This document shows, piece by piece, positions 38,880 through 48,000 of a DNA stretch of 49,794 bases. Numbering within the stretch: the first letter of the stretch is position 1; every line of letters begins with the position of its first letter. The stretch comes from Nitrosomonas sp. GTDB lineage: Bacteria; Pseudomonadota; Gammaproteobacteria; Burkholderiales; Nitrosomonadaceae. The stretch is taken from NCBI GenBank assembly GCA_017994575.1, contig JAGOKN010000010.1, positions 1 through 49,794 on the forward strand, written 5' to 3'. Position numbers and translations under genes: made by a program. Under the pieces are notes generated by a model. That model was not told where the DNA came from, searched no databases, and saw only the letters and a program-made list of their open reading frames with translations.

Positions 38880-39728
38880 TCAGGCAAGCTCAACCCATAT
38901 CGGTTGATGATCCGAGGCTTCAGTGGTCGTGTCGATCCCATGCACTTTCAAATGACTAACCAATCCATCCGTAATGAAAACATAATCAAAGCATTCAGGA
39001 CGGTCGACAAAATCCACAGGATAAATGCCGACGGTTGGTGCATGAACTTGCTCCGGATGCAACACAGACCAGGCATCGTTAAGATTGGGCACGCCTGCAG
39101 TGAATGGAGCAAGAATTTGCATGCGCTCAGGCGCTGCCGCAGGAAAATTGAGATCTCCGCACAATAATGCCTGTTTGGGCCGGGGGAAGGTTTCAAAAGC
39201 ACCGCCTTGTTCCTCGATGAGTAAATTGCGCGCGGACATGGCGCAGGCTTCGACGTGCAAACGGCGAATAGCGTCGATCTGTCTTTCTCGCTGTTGGTGC
39301 GAATAGTATTCAAGATGTGTCGTCATTACCCGCAATGGACCGATATCTGTAGTTACAACCGCTTCCACCATGACTCGCTGCATACTGGGTGTTATCGATT
39401 CAGCCGGCCAAGGCAACAAATGCCGCCAAACTTGACCGACAGGCAAGCGAGAGAAAATGGCATTGCCAAACAAACTGCGGCCTCCCAACCTGTCGGGCAC
39501 ATCCGTCGCCACACCATAGATAGGCGTGTAACCTGACAATCCGGCTGATAATTCAGCCACTTGGTCTTCGCCTTGACTGCCTGGCAAGCCGGGGAAATTC
39601 ACCGCGACTTCCTGCAAGCAAATGACATCAAAATCACCCAATCGATGAATGGTATCCGTTACGCGCCTGGGATCCACTCGTCCATCCAGACCCCTTGCCC
39701 ATTGGATGTTCCAACTCAACAGCTTCAT
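38880..39728 (-). CDS. Endonuclease/exonuclease/phosphatase (EEP) family protein
   Basis: The 282-residue protein has the EEP metal-dependent phosphodiesterase motifs in order: the N-terminal SWNIQW (N7), ICLQEV (E40), THLEYYS, GDLNFP and the C-terminal SDHQPIW (Asp-His pair). No signal peptide is seen, so it is cytoplasmic. Members cleave DNA, RNA or phospholipid phosphodiesters, and the sequence does not tell which. It stands alone between opposing genes. Confidence 0.85.
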   Translation of the reverse strand: MKLLSWNIQWARGLDGRVDPRRVTDTIHRLGDFDVICLQEVAVNFPGLPGSQGEDQVAELSAGLSGYTPIYGVATDVPDRLGGRSLFGNAIFSRLPVGQVWRHLLPWPAESITPSMQRVMVEAVVTTDIGPLRVMTTHLEYYSHQQRERQIDAIRRLHVEACAMSARNLLIEEQGGAFETFPRPKQALLCGDLNFPAAAPERMQILAPFTAGVPNLNDAWSVLHPEQVHAPTVGIYPVDFVDRPECFDYVFITDGLVSHLKVHGIDTTTEASDHQPIWVELA

Positions 39729-39840
39729 ACGATCTCCCTGTTTATAGTTTATTCATGCAATAAACCACGCATCATTGCTTTACTTTAGATAAAGATGCAT
39801 TGATTATGCAGACTATTTAAGTCTCACGCAAAAATAGTCC

Positions 39841-40695
39841 ATGATCACTTTCAAATACCTATTGCTAGCCCTGCTTTTAAGCATCGCCACCAGCACCGCA
39901 TCGGCATCGGCATCGGCCTCTCGATTTGATCATTCGATTTGGGATGAATTGTTACGGGAACATGTGTTTATGATTAACCAAGGGCGAGCCAGTCAAATCA
40001 ATTATTACGGTTTCAGAATGCATCATGGTTTATTGCAAAAATATCTGGCCCAACTTTCCGCAGTCAAAGAAAGTGCTTTCTCACGCTGGGATAAATCTGA
40101 GCAACTGGCTTTTTTAATCAATGCCTATAATGCTTTTACAGTAGAAATAACTTTGAGGAATTACTCTGCCATCGCGTATTTCAGAGCTTATGCGCCGGTT
40201 ACGTTTAATTGGAAAACTCGATTGATCTCCGTCATAGAAAACAATCGGAAATTAAATTTTATTTTTATGTTTGGAGACACGCTGTCATTAAACAATATCG
40301 AGCACGACATGATTCGGCGCCCTGGAAATTATGATGAACCGCGCATTCATTTCGCTCTCAATCGCGCTACCATCGGCAGTCCGGCATTACTGAATAGAGC
40401 CTTTACCGGCATGCAACTGGAAGAACAACTGGAATCCGCGACACGTTCATTTTTATCCGATCGATCACGTAATCGATATGACGAAGCAAGCGAGAAACTT
40501 GAAGTTTCAGAACTATTTGACTGGTATAGAGAAGATTTTGAACGCAGTTGGCACGGATGGGATAGTCTCGATCAGTTCTTCGCACACTACCGGGACAGCC
40601 TTGCAGACACCCCTGCTGCAAGCGCACGTTTAGCTTCTGCCGGTATATGGATAGAATTTTTGGAGTATAACTGGTTATTAAATGAAAAATATTAG
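39841..40695 (+). CDS. DUF547 family secreted protein
   Basis: This 284-residue protein has a signal peptide ending in an ASASASAS stretch (about 21-27), so it is probably periplasmic. The mature part has DUF547 hallmarks: SRWDKSEQLAFLINAYNAFT (core AFLINAYNA), LNNIEHDMIR, and PRIHFALNRATIGSP (core HFALNCAS-like). The usual cysteine of the HFALVC motif is Arg/Asn here (ALNRAT), which is unusual. No enzymatic activity is established for DUF547. Confidence 0.85.
   Translation: MITFKYLLLALLLSIATSTASASASASRFDHSIWDELLREHVFMINQGRASQINYYGFRMHHGLLQKYLAQLSAVKESAFSRWDKSEQLAFLINAYNAFTVEITLRNYSAIAYFRAYAPVTFNWKTRLISVIENNRKLNFIFMFGDTLSLNNIEHDMIRRPGNYDEPRIHFALNRATIGSPALLNRAFTGMQLEEQLESATRSFLSDRSRNRYDEASEKLEVSELFDWYREDFERSWHGWDSLDQFFAHYRDSLADTPAASARLASAGIWIEFLEYNWLLNEKY
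39898..39915 (+). repeat. Hexanucleotide repeat in the signal peptide
   Basis: Three perfect GCATCG units, followed by an imperfect GCCTCT, encode Ala-Ser repeats at the signal peptide's cleavage region. Copy change would keep the frame and shift only the length near the cleavage site. Confidence 0.7.
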
Positions 40696-40787
40696 CTTTA
40701 TAGAATGTTGAAAAATAAGGAAATTATTAAATCATATTACTGATTTTTTAATTATCGAGTGATTAGAATAGACACTACAGCAAGACA

Positions 40788-41300
40788 TCAAACAGGATTG
40801 CCTGACGATTCAGTTTTATTTTGACAGCGATCGCATAGTCCATGCAATTCCAGTTGATTGTGCTTCAATGTAAAACCGGTGCTTTGAATACTGTGTTCCA
40901 GCTCGGCCATAATCTGTTTTTTAATTCCTATTTCCTTCACCGCATGACAGCGATCGCATATCAGGAACTGTGGTGATTCGTGCTGGTGATCGCAGGCGAT
41001 ATGAGCACAGGTTACGTACTGACCGGCGGTTTCAAGTTTGTGAACCAATTTCTCCTGAATCAGGAAATCCAGCATGCGATAAACTGACATCACCGGCAGC
41101 GATTCATTGAATTGTTTTTTGTATCTTTCGACAATTTCGTAGGCAGACAGCGGAATCGATGAAGTGAGCAGAACCGTCAATACATTCTTGCGCTTGCTGG
41201 TTAATTTGGCTCCCGTCGACGCACAGCTTTCTTGAGACTTCTTAATAATCTGATCAATATCAGCAGGCATTTCGTTTGACTTCCAATCCAATGGTGACAT
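40788..41300 (-). CDS. zur: Fur-family regulator, probably Zur
   Basis: This 170-residue Fur-type repressor has a winged helix (TSKRKNVLTVLL, SAYEIVERYKK, SVYRMLDFL) and a metal-binding dimer domain. Its two CxxC pairs are C115xxC118 (ICDRCHAVKEI) and C156xxC159 (HGLCDRCQ), with CDHQHE near 103. The CDRC...LCDRC arrangement and the low-histidine regulatory site favour zinc sensing over iron. Its neighbours agree: a COG0523 GTPase fragment, a palindromic operator candidate and a ZnuD-like receptor. It is co-oriented with the GTPase fragment. Confidence 0.85.
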   Translation of the reverse strand: MSPLDWKSNEMPADIDQIIKKSQESCASTGAKLTSKRKNVLTVLLTSSIPLSAYEIVERYKKQFNESLPVMSVYRMLDFLIQEKLVHKLETAGQYVTCAHIACDHQHESPQFLICDRCHAVKEIGIKKQIMAELEHSIQSTGFTLKHNQLELHGLCDRCQNKTESSGNPV

Positions 41301-41419
41301 AAGTATTTAAGTAAATTGACTGCATAATTACAAATTGCTTTTTATCTGTCCATAACCAAAATACACTTTAGTATGGATGCCGCCATGACGCAACAGGCAG
41401 ATTCAAACAAAATCAAGTG

Positions 41420-41764
41420 TCAGCAGCACTCTGCTTTCATTCTCATTGAGAGATGATCAAATTTGCCTGCGGTAGCCAGTTTTCGCACTTCAACCAGAAG
41501 ATCTTCACGTAATGTGCAGCAGATACATCCATTGCTCATTTCGATCAATTTCTCTTCCGATCTGTTGAATGAAATTTCCTGTTCAATTGTAGAAGCATCA
41601 ATATTGATTTCACTCATGTCATTGACAATGACCGCTATGCGTTTTCCTTGCCTGTTATTGAGAATATGACTCAAGACTGTCGTTTTACCTGCTCCCAGAA
41701 AACCAGAAAGCACAGTGACCGGTAGACGCGTGTTCACCTTGTTGAGCGCGATATTGGGATACAT
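41420..41764 (-). pseudogene. Truncated COG0523 (CobW/ZigA-like) GTPase
   Basis: The first 107 or so residues match COG0523 zinc metallochaperone GTPases: the P-loop GFLGAGKTT (21-29), NDMSEINID, and the metal-binding GCICC (C80, C82, C83) in [13 protein letters not shown]. The family then continues with KFDYLxIESTG for about 300 residues. Here the similarity stops at KFDHL and a stop follows seven codons later. Downstream sequence to zur shows no remnant of the C-terminal part in any frame. The fragment keeps GTP- and metal-binding motifs but is probably non-functional. The upstream palindrome suggests it was Zur-regulated. Confidence 0.75.
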
Positions 41765-41794
41765 AAATAAGCCTTAAAAACAATTGATATTAGT

Positions 41795-41808
41795 TATGAT
41801 ATATCATA
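41795..41808. promoter_or_regulatory. Candidate Zur operator
   Basis: TATGATATATCATA is a 14-bp perfect palindrome inside GTTATGATATATCATATC, close to the AT-rich GTTATRNTATAAC type of Zur box. It lies between the divergent COG0523 fragment (start 41764) and the ZnuD-like receptor (start 41944), so one dimer could control both. The identification rests on this match and the neighbouring Fur-family gene. Confidence 0.6.
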
Positions 41809-41943
41809 TCATTTAATTAAGGCAATGTACTTGATATGAAATCCCGCAATCAAGAAAGCATAATCCTCAATATAAATAATGTAATGCACAACACATTTCA
41901 GCATAATCACCGGAATGCATGATTGTGTTCAAATAGGAATCGT

Positions 41944-44046
41944 ATGAAAAGCTTTAGTTGTCACTTAGTAAGTAACTCAAACACACTGAAGGTGTGCATA
42001 CTGCTTGTGACGTTGATATCACCGGATACACGAATCACGTATGCTCAAAATGCGACAAAACCAACCCATCTTCCCGGCGTAACAGTTACCGCATCGCCTT
42101 TCAAAGATCGCAGTGAGCTGGACATGGCACAACCGGTTAGCGTTTTACAAGGCGATCAGTTACGCCGCAAACGAGAAGTTAGTTTGGGCGATACGCTTTC
42201 AAACGAATTGGGAGTCGCTTCCAGTGCCTTTGGTCCCGGCGCGGGCCGCCCTATCATTCGTGCATTGGATGGACCACGCATCCAGGTTCTGGAAAATGGT
42301 ATTGGGACACTCGATATTTCTTCGCTCAGCCCGGATCATGCCGTGTCGGTGGAAACACTGAATGCATCGCAAATTGAAATTTTGCGTGGCCCGGCCACTT
42401 TATTGTATGGCGGAGGCGCCACTGGCGGAGTCGTCAATGTGGTGACCGACCGCATTCCCAATCGATTGTTTAAAACTTTGGAGGGAAATGCTGAAGTACG
42501 CGGAAATACGGCTACTGAGGAAAAGTCGGGCTCATTTAATATCAACAAAAGCTTTGGGTCGATGTCCTGGAGTCTGGGGGGATTCAAACGCAGCACAGAA
42601 GACTATTCCATTCCTGGGAGAGCCATTAAGAGCAATCCAGTACCGATTCATCATGAAGATGCAGACCATGAGCATTCCAGTACCAGTGATAACAGTAAAA
42701 ATGTTCTGCGAAATAGCGCCACGGATTCGCAAGGTTTATCAGTTGGCGGCTCTTACATCGGTGAAAGAGGATTCTTGGGTGGGTCTATCTCATTGATGGA
42801 AAACAAATATGGCATACCGACGCCCGAAATGGCTCGGGTTGACTTGACGCAAGCACGCTACAACTTATCCGGAGAATTGAGCAATCCTGTCATAGGCATC
42901 GAGAAAGTTAAAATGCGAACAGGCTACAATGACTATAAACACAATGAGATTGAAAGCACTGGTGAAGTGGCTACTCGTTTTAGAAATCATGAACTTGAAA
43001 CCCGAGCTGAATTTTTGCACTCGCCTATCGCAAAATTTAATGGGCTATTTGGGGTGCAATTACAGGACCGGAAATTTTCCGCTTTGGGCGAGGAAGCCAT
43101 TGTCCCCATCACCCAATCGAGGTCTACCGGTGTTTTTTTGGTCGAAGAAAGGAACTGGGAAAATTTTCGCTTTGAATGGGGTGGGCGCTATGAACATGCG
43201 ACCCGTAATCCACAGCATAATGTTGATCAAGCACGCGCATTTGATCTCTTTAGTGGCTCCACAAGTGCTTTCTGGACTTTTACCCCAGACTATAGTTTGG
43301 GATTAACCGCAATGCACGGTCAACGTGCACCTGCAATCGAAGAACTGTATGTCAACGGCCCGCATCATGGCACAGCCACCTTTCAAAAGGGTGATAATAC
43401 TTTACAAAAGGAATCCAACAATAATTTCGATTTATCCTTGCGCAAGACTTCTGGATTGATGCGTTGGAAGGTCAATGCCTTTGTTAATCGATTTAACCGA
43501 TATATCTTTTTCAAAAATGCAGATATCAACAATGACCGCATTGCAGACCGTGTTGACGATGAAGGCATACTAGATCTTGAAGGTGAATTTCTGGTACAAA
43601 ATCTATCACAAACCGATGCTACATTTTATGGTGCGGAAGCGGAAGTCATTTTTACTCTTAAGCCCGACAATCTGGATCTGCGTTTATTCACAGATTACGT
43701 CCGCGGTAAATTGGACAAAGATAATGGAAATGTACCCCGCACCACGCCACAGCGTTTTGGATTTGAGCTCAATTACAAATCAGGCCCGTTAACAACCAAT
43801 CTGACAACCATTCATGTCCTGCGCCAAAATAAACACGCTGAACTTGAAACCAACACATCGGGTTATACATTGTTGAATCTTGAAGCCAGTTACTTAATCA
43901 AACAAACACGATCAAACGGTTTCCGATTCTTTGTTCAAGGCAGAAATTTGTTGGATGAAGAAATGCGCGTTCACACTTCTTTCTTGAAGAATTTTGCATC
44001 TTTACCGGGAAGAGCGCTCGTTGCTGGCTTAAGAGCGGATTTCTAG
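41944..44046 (+). CDS. znuD: TonB-dependent zinc receptor, ZnuD-like
   Basis: Read from the ATG at 41944 (AGGA 5 bases upstream), this 700-residue outer-membrane beta-barrel has a signal peptide ending at TYAQ, a TonB plug (PGVTVTASPF, then LRGPATLLYGGGATGGVVNVV), a HHEDADHEH metal-binding loop (about 236-244) and the C-terminal barrel ending in GLRADF with terminal Phe. The His/Asp-rich loop and the Zur-type context match ZnuD zinc receptors. An upstream in-frame TTG (41923) adds seven residues without a good ribosome site. Import of zinc across the outer membrane is the likely role. Confidence 0.85.
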   Translation: MKSFSCHLVSNSNTLKVCILLVTLISPDTRITYAQNATKPTHLPGVTVTASPFKDRSELDMAQPVSVLQGDQLRRKREVSLGDTLSNELGVASSAFGPGAGRPIIRALDGPRIQVLENGIGTLDISSLSPDHAVSVETLNASQIEILRGPATLLYGGGATGGVVNVVTDRIPNRLFKTLEGNAEVRGNTATEEKSGSFNINKSFGSMSWSLGGFKRSTEDYSIPGRAIKSNPVPIHHEDADHEHSSTSDNSKNVLRNSATDSQGLSVGGSYIGERGFLGGSISLMENKYGIPTPEMARVDLTQARYNLSGELSNPVIGIEKVKMRTGYNDYKHNEIESTGEVATRFRNHELETRAEFLHSPIAKFNGLFGVQLQDRKFSALGEEAIVPITQSRSTGVFLVEERNWENFRFEWGGRYEHATRNPQHNVDQARAFDLFSGSTSAFWTFTPDYSLGLTAMHGQRAPAIEELYVNGPHHGTATFQKGDNTLQKESNNNFDLSLRKTSGLMRWKVNAFVNRFNRYIFFKNADINNDRIADRVDDEGILDLEGEFLVQNLSQTDATFYGAEAEVIFTLKPDNLDLRLFTDYVRGKLDKDNGNVPRTTPQRFGFELNYKSGPLTTNLTTIHVLRQNKHAELETNTSGYTLLNLEASYLIKQTRSNGFRFFVQGRNLLDEEMRVHTSFLKNFASLPGRALVAGLRADF

Positions 44047-44084
44047 CCTAGTCTTCTTTTTTATCAGCCTCTTTTGGAATGAAT

Positions 44085-44110
44085 GATTGAGTTAATTTCC
44101 TAACTCAATC
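44085..44110 (+). terminator. Stem-loop after the receptor gene
   Basis: GATTGAGTTA (44085-44094) pairs with TAACTCAATC (44101-44110) across a 6-base loop, 39 bases after the znuD stop. No T run follows. Confidence 0.5.
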
Positions 44111-44279
44111 TAATCCTCGTTGCATTCACAGCCTCTGTTTTTCGGGCAAATGAAATACTCCGCTCTCTAATCATGGCGCATAAGCCTAGAACCCCAATTC
44201 ACAAAGGGAAAATACCCCATATTGTTCATATGCTTATGCATACCACTCTGTCACATGATTATAAATGCAACATGACAAT

Positions 44280-44357
44280 GTGAGATTTTTCTCACAAAAT
44301 TATTGACGTGGGATTATTTCACACGTATAGTAGTTTTTGTGAGGGAAATAATCCCAC
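44280..44357 (+). promoter_or_regulatory. Sigma-70 promoter overlapped by two inverted repeats
   Basis: TTGACG (44303-44308) and TATAGT (44326-44331), separated by 17 bases, form a good sigma-70 promoter that would start near 44338. Just upstream, GTGAGA-TTTT-TCTCAC (44280-44295) is a dyad. GTGGGATTATTTC (44308-44320), inside the spacer, is repeated inverted as GAAATAATCCCAC (44345-44357), in the 5' leader. Two operator copies, or a leader hairpin, are both possible. The product is the small secreted protein starting at 44434. Confidence 0.65.
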
Positions 44358-44433
44358 ACAGAAGAGAATACTCTATCAGCATCGATAGAAGAAATTGAAC
44401 AGCAAATAAATATTATCTTCAATGGAGAAAGAA

Positions 44434-44829
44434 ATGATGAAATCAACAATGATCAAAACCACCACAGCATTAGCCACAGTATTTGCGGTATTCACAACTG
44501 CATTGCCGGCAGCCGATGCCAACGCCGTCGATATTCTGGTGAAGTGCGAGAAAAGATCAGACCGGTCTAAAGTTTCGGTGGATGGTAATAACATGGTGCC
44601 AGGCAACTATGTTGCCAAAATCATATCGGGCACCAATACAAGAAAATCCGCACCTAAGGCAACCACAGGTGATGAAATAGAATTTGATTTTGATAGCGAT
44701 GCAGGAGATGTGGCTGCGGGAGCAACAAGCATCAAACGCAGCTTTATTCAGGGAACTGTCACCGGGCAACTGATCAATGAAAAGGGATTTACGGTTGCTC
44801 AAACCACCAGAACTTGCAGTATTAAATAA
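44434..44829 (+). CDS. Small secreted protein, unknown function
   Basis: Read from ATG 44434 (GGAG at 44424-44427, 6 bases upstream), this 131-residue protein has a signal peptide (hydrophobic 11-22, likely cut after ALPAADANA). The mature ~100 residues are small and beta-rich, with two cysteines (VKCEKR and RTCSIK) likely bridged in the periplasm, and the patterns GNYVAKIISGTN, DEIEFDFDSDAGD and FIQGTVTGQL. I do not recognise the family. It has its own promoter with dyads and two downstream stem-loops, so it is a tightly controlled single-gene unit. Confidence 0.65.
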   Translation: MMKSTMIKTTTALATVFAVFTTALPAADANAVDILVKCEKRSDRSKVSVDGNNMVPGNYVAKIISGTNTRKSAPKATTGDEIEFDFDSDAGDVAAGATSIKRSFIQGTVTGQLINEKGFTVAQTTRTCSIK

Positions 44830-44837
44830 GAGGTCTA

Positions 44838-44910
44838 GGCTAATTGAACTGATCCAGTTCAATTAGCCAGCCCTGAAGCACTTTCTATCCCCTTCGGTGA
44901 CTTCAGGGCT
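44838..44910 (+). terminator. Tandem stem-loop terminators
   Basis: First stem: GGCTAATTGAACTG (44838-44851) with CAGTTCAATTAGCC (44855-44868), a 14-bp perfect stem with a 3-base loop. Second: AGCCCTGAAG (44869-44878) with CTTCAGGGCT (44901-44910), followed by ATTTTATC. The second has the T-containing tail. Together they end the small secreted-protein transcript and face the convergent hrpA. Confidence 0.75.
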
Positions 44911-45044
44911 ATTTTATCAGATCATCCCGCCTCTACAATCCATCTTTTTCGATTAGGACTAACAAAAGCGCAGCACCCTATCAGTAATAACCCTTCATCC
45001 TGCAAAAACACGATGAAGCATCGCAATACACCGCTATCGATCAG

Positions 45045-48000
45045 TTACGCGCGTACCTGCTCCCACAGTTTCTGCAATCGTTTCACGGATACCGGATACG
45101 GAGTTTTTAGTTCCTGTGCGAACAGCGAAATGCGCAATTCCTCGATCTGCCAGCGGAATTCTTCCAGATTCTCATCCATTAACCCAATCTTTCGGTGCTT
45201 TTCCAGACGTTGCAGATAGTGTTGCCACAGCGCATTGACTTCCCGGCTATTGTTCTCATCACGTTCTGGGTTGTTCGAGAATTTTTCCGCGCGCAATGAC
45301 ATGCCTTTTAGATAACGTGGAAATTGTTGCAAGCGTTGCCAGGAAGTTTGGCTCAAAAAACCGGGATAAATGAGGTTCTCGAGCTGCTCAGTCAGTTCAT
45401 CTTTCACTCTACTGAGTCGAACCGAGGACAACCGTACCATCAGGATTTGATACTCACTGCCCATTTGTTGCAACAAGCGGGCAAGCGCGGCCGCGACTTC
45501 CGGCAAACGGTTCCTGGCCCGCTGACCATGTGCAGTAAATTCAGATTCACTGCGCGGTAGCGGATCATCATCCAACAATGCACGATCAATGATGGCATTC
45601 AGCATATCCTGCTTCAGATCGCCCGGACTCATGCGAGTGGACAGTTGCAGGCTGGCTTGCTTGAGTCCCGGCAGATTCTTTTCCAATTGTTTGAGTTGTT
45701 CTTTCAGCGCCAGACACAGCAAGCGCCTGACACCAGAGCGCATCGCCGTTTCCGCCGCAGCAGGCGTGTCGAATAAACGAATCGCGACACTGTCGGTTTG
45801 GTCAATTAAAGCCGGATAGCCGATCAGTTGTTGATGATTGCGCTTAAAGGCAATCTCCACAGGCAAATCGCCAAAATCCCATTGAGTAATGTGATCCTGC
45901 TCTATGCTTACTTTTTCGCTCGTGGCATCCCGTTGCACAAAAGTCATTTGCGCGGCTTTGCCCAGTTGCATCTGCAAATCCGACAAATTCCGGCTCATCG
46001 CCATTTCATTGCCGGCATCATCCACTACTTGAATGTTCATCAATAAATGCGCCGGCATATCGGCAATTTTCCAGGTCTCAGGTGGAACAGTCAGCGTGGT
46101 TTTTCTGAGCACAAATTTCTCTAGGGCATCCTGCAGAGAAACCGGCTGCACAGCATTCGATTGGTACTGCAAAAATTCCGTAACCGAATCAGGCAGCGGC
46201 ACCAAAATGCGCCGGATTTGCTTGGGCAATGCTTTCAGATAGCCAGTGATTTTCTCGCGAATCAAACCCGGCACCAGATAATCAATTTGCTTCGCGTCCA
46301 ATCGGTTCAACAATGGCAGCGGCACACGAACTGTGACGCCATCCAACGGATGACCCGGATCAAAGCGATAAATGAGCGGTAACACACTGCCATCCGGCAA
46401 CGTCAGATGTTCCGGAAATTGCACTTCAGTGATGCGGTCAGCCTGATGGCGCATCAACAATTCACGGTTCAGATACAACAAGCGGGCGTCTTGTTGCTCG
46501 GCCTGCTTGCGCCATTTTTCAAATCCCGCGCCATTGGTGATGTTTGCAGGAATCAGCGCGTCATAAAAGGCAAAGATTTCCTGCTCGTCGACCAGTACAT
46601 CCTGCCGACGCGCCTTATGCTCAAGCTCTTCAATCTCATGAATCAGCGCCTGATTATGTGCAAAAAACGGGGCTTGCGTGACGTACTCTCCCGCCACCAA
46701 CGCCGAACGAATAAAAATTTCGCGCGCCTCTTGCGGATTAATCGGGCCATAATGCACTGGCCGTTTCGGCACAATCGTCAGGCCATACAACGTCACACGC
46801 TCATACGCCACCACCTGCGCCTGTTTCTTTTCCCAATGCGGATCAAAATAATGTTTCTTGCATAAATTACCCGCCATTTTTTCTAACCAGCCCGGCTCGA
46901 TCCTGGCCACGCAGCGGGCATACAGTTTGCTGGTTTCCACCAATTCCGCCGCTACGACCCATTTCGTCTTGCCTTTTTTCAACACCGAGCCGGGGAAAAT
47001 GGCAAATTTGATCCCGCGGGCACCCAGATATTCCCCTTCCTTTTCGGTTTTAAATCCGATATTGCCCAGTAATCCGGTCAATAACGCACGATGAATTTCA
47101 TCGTAACTGGCCGGTATTTCGTTGGACTTGAAACCGAGTTCGCTCATCAGCACATGTAACTGGCCATGAATCTCGCGCCACTCGCGCAAGCGCCGATACG
47201 ACAGGAATTGCTCACGACATTGCGAGATCAACTTACGGGTGGATTTCTTATGTTTCAACAATTCATCAAAGAAATCCCACAGTTTCAGATAAGCCATAAA
47301 ATCCGAGCGCTCATCCTGAAAACACCGGTGCGCGTTGTCAGCCGCCGCTTGCTGCTCAAATGGCCGGTCGCGTGGATCCTGCAAACTGAGTGCGGAAGCG
47401 ATGATCAAAATTTCATGCAGACAATTTTCATGCTTTGCCGCCAAAATCATGCGCGCAATTTTGGGGTCCATGGGAAACTTGGCTAAACGCCAGCCAATGG
47501 GAGTCAATTGCCGGTTGTCGTCCACCGCTCCCAATTCCGCTAATAACTGATAGCCATCGGTGATCATGCGTGGCAATGGCGGCTCCAGAAACGGGAAATT
47601 TTCCACATCGCCGATTTTCAGCGATTGCATGCGCAAAATGACCGCCGCCAGCGAAGAACGCAAAATTTCCGGATCAGTAAATTCGGCGCGTCCCTGATAA
47701 TCCAGTTCGGAATACAAGCGAATACACACGCCATTCGCCACCCGACCACAACGCCCGGCCCTTTGGTTGGCGGAAGCGCGCGAGATTTTTTCCACCAGCA
47801 ATTGTTCAACTTTATTGCGGTAGCTGTAGCGATTGATGCGTGCATAACCAGTATCAATCACATAATGGATGCCTGGAACGGTCAATGAGGTTTCCGCGAC
47901 ATTGGTCGCCAGCACAATGCGGCGGGTGTTGCCGGACTGAAATACCCTTTCCTGTTCGGCAAACGACAGACGGGCAAATAGCGGCAATATATCTACACTC

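Noticed and set aside
44279-44296. TGTGA...TCACA as a CRP site
   Set aside because: The half-sites are separated by 8 bases, not the 6 of CRP; kept only as an unassigned dyad.
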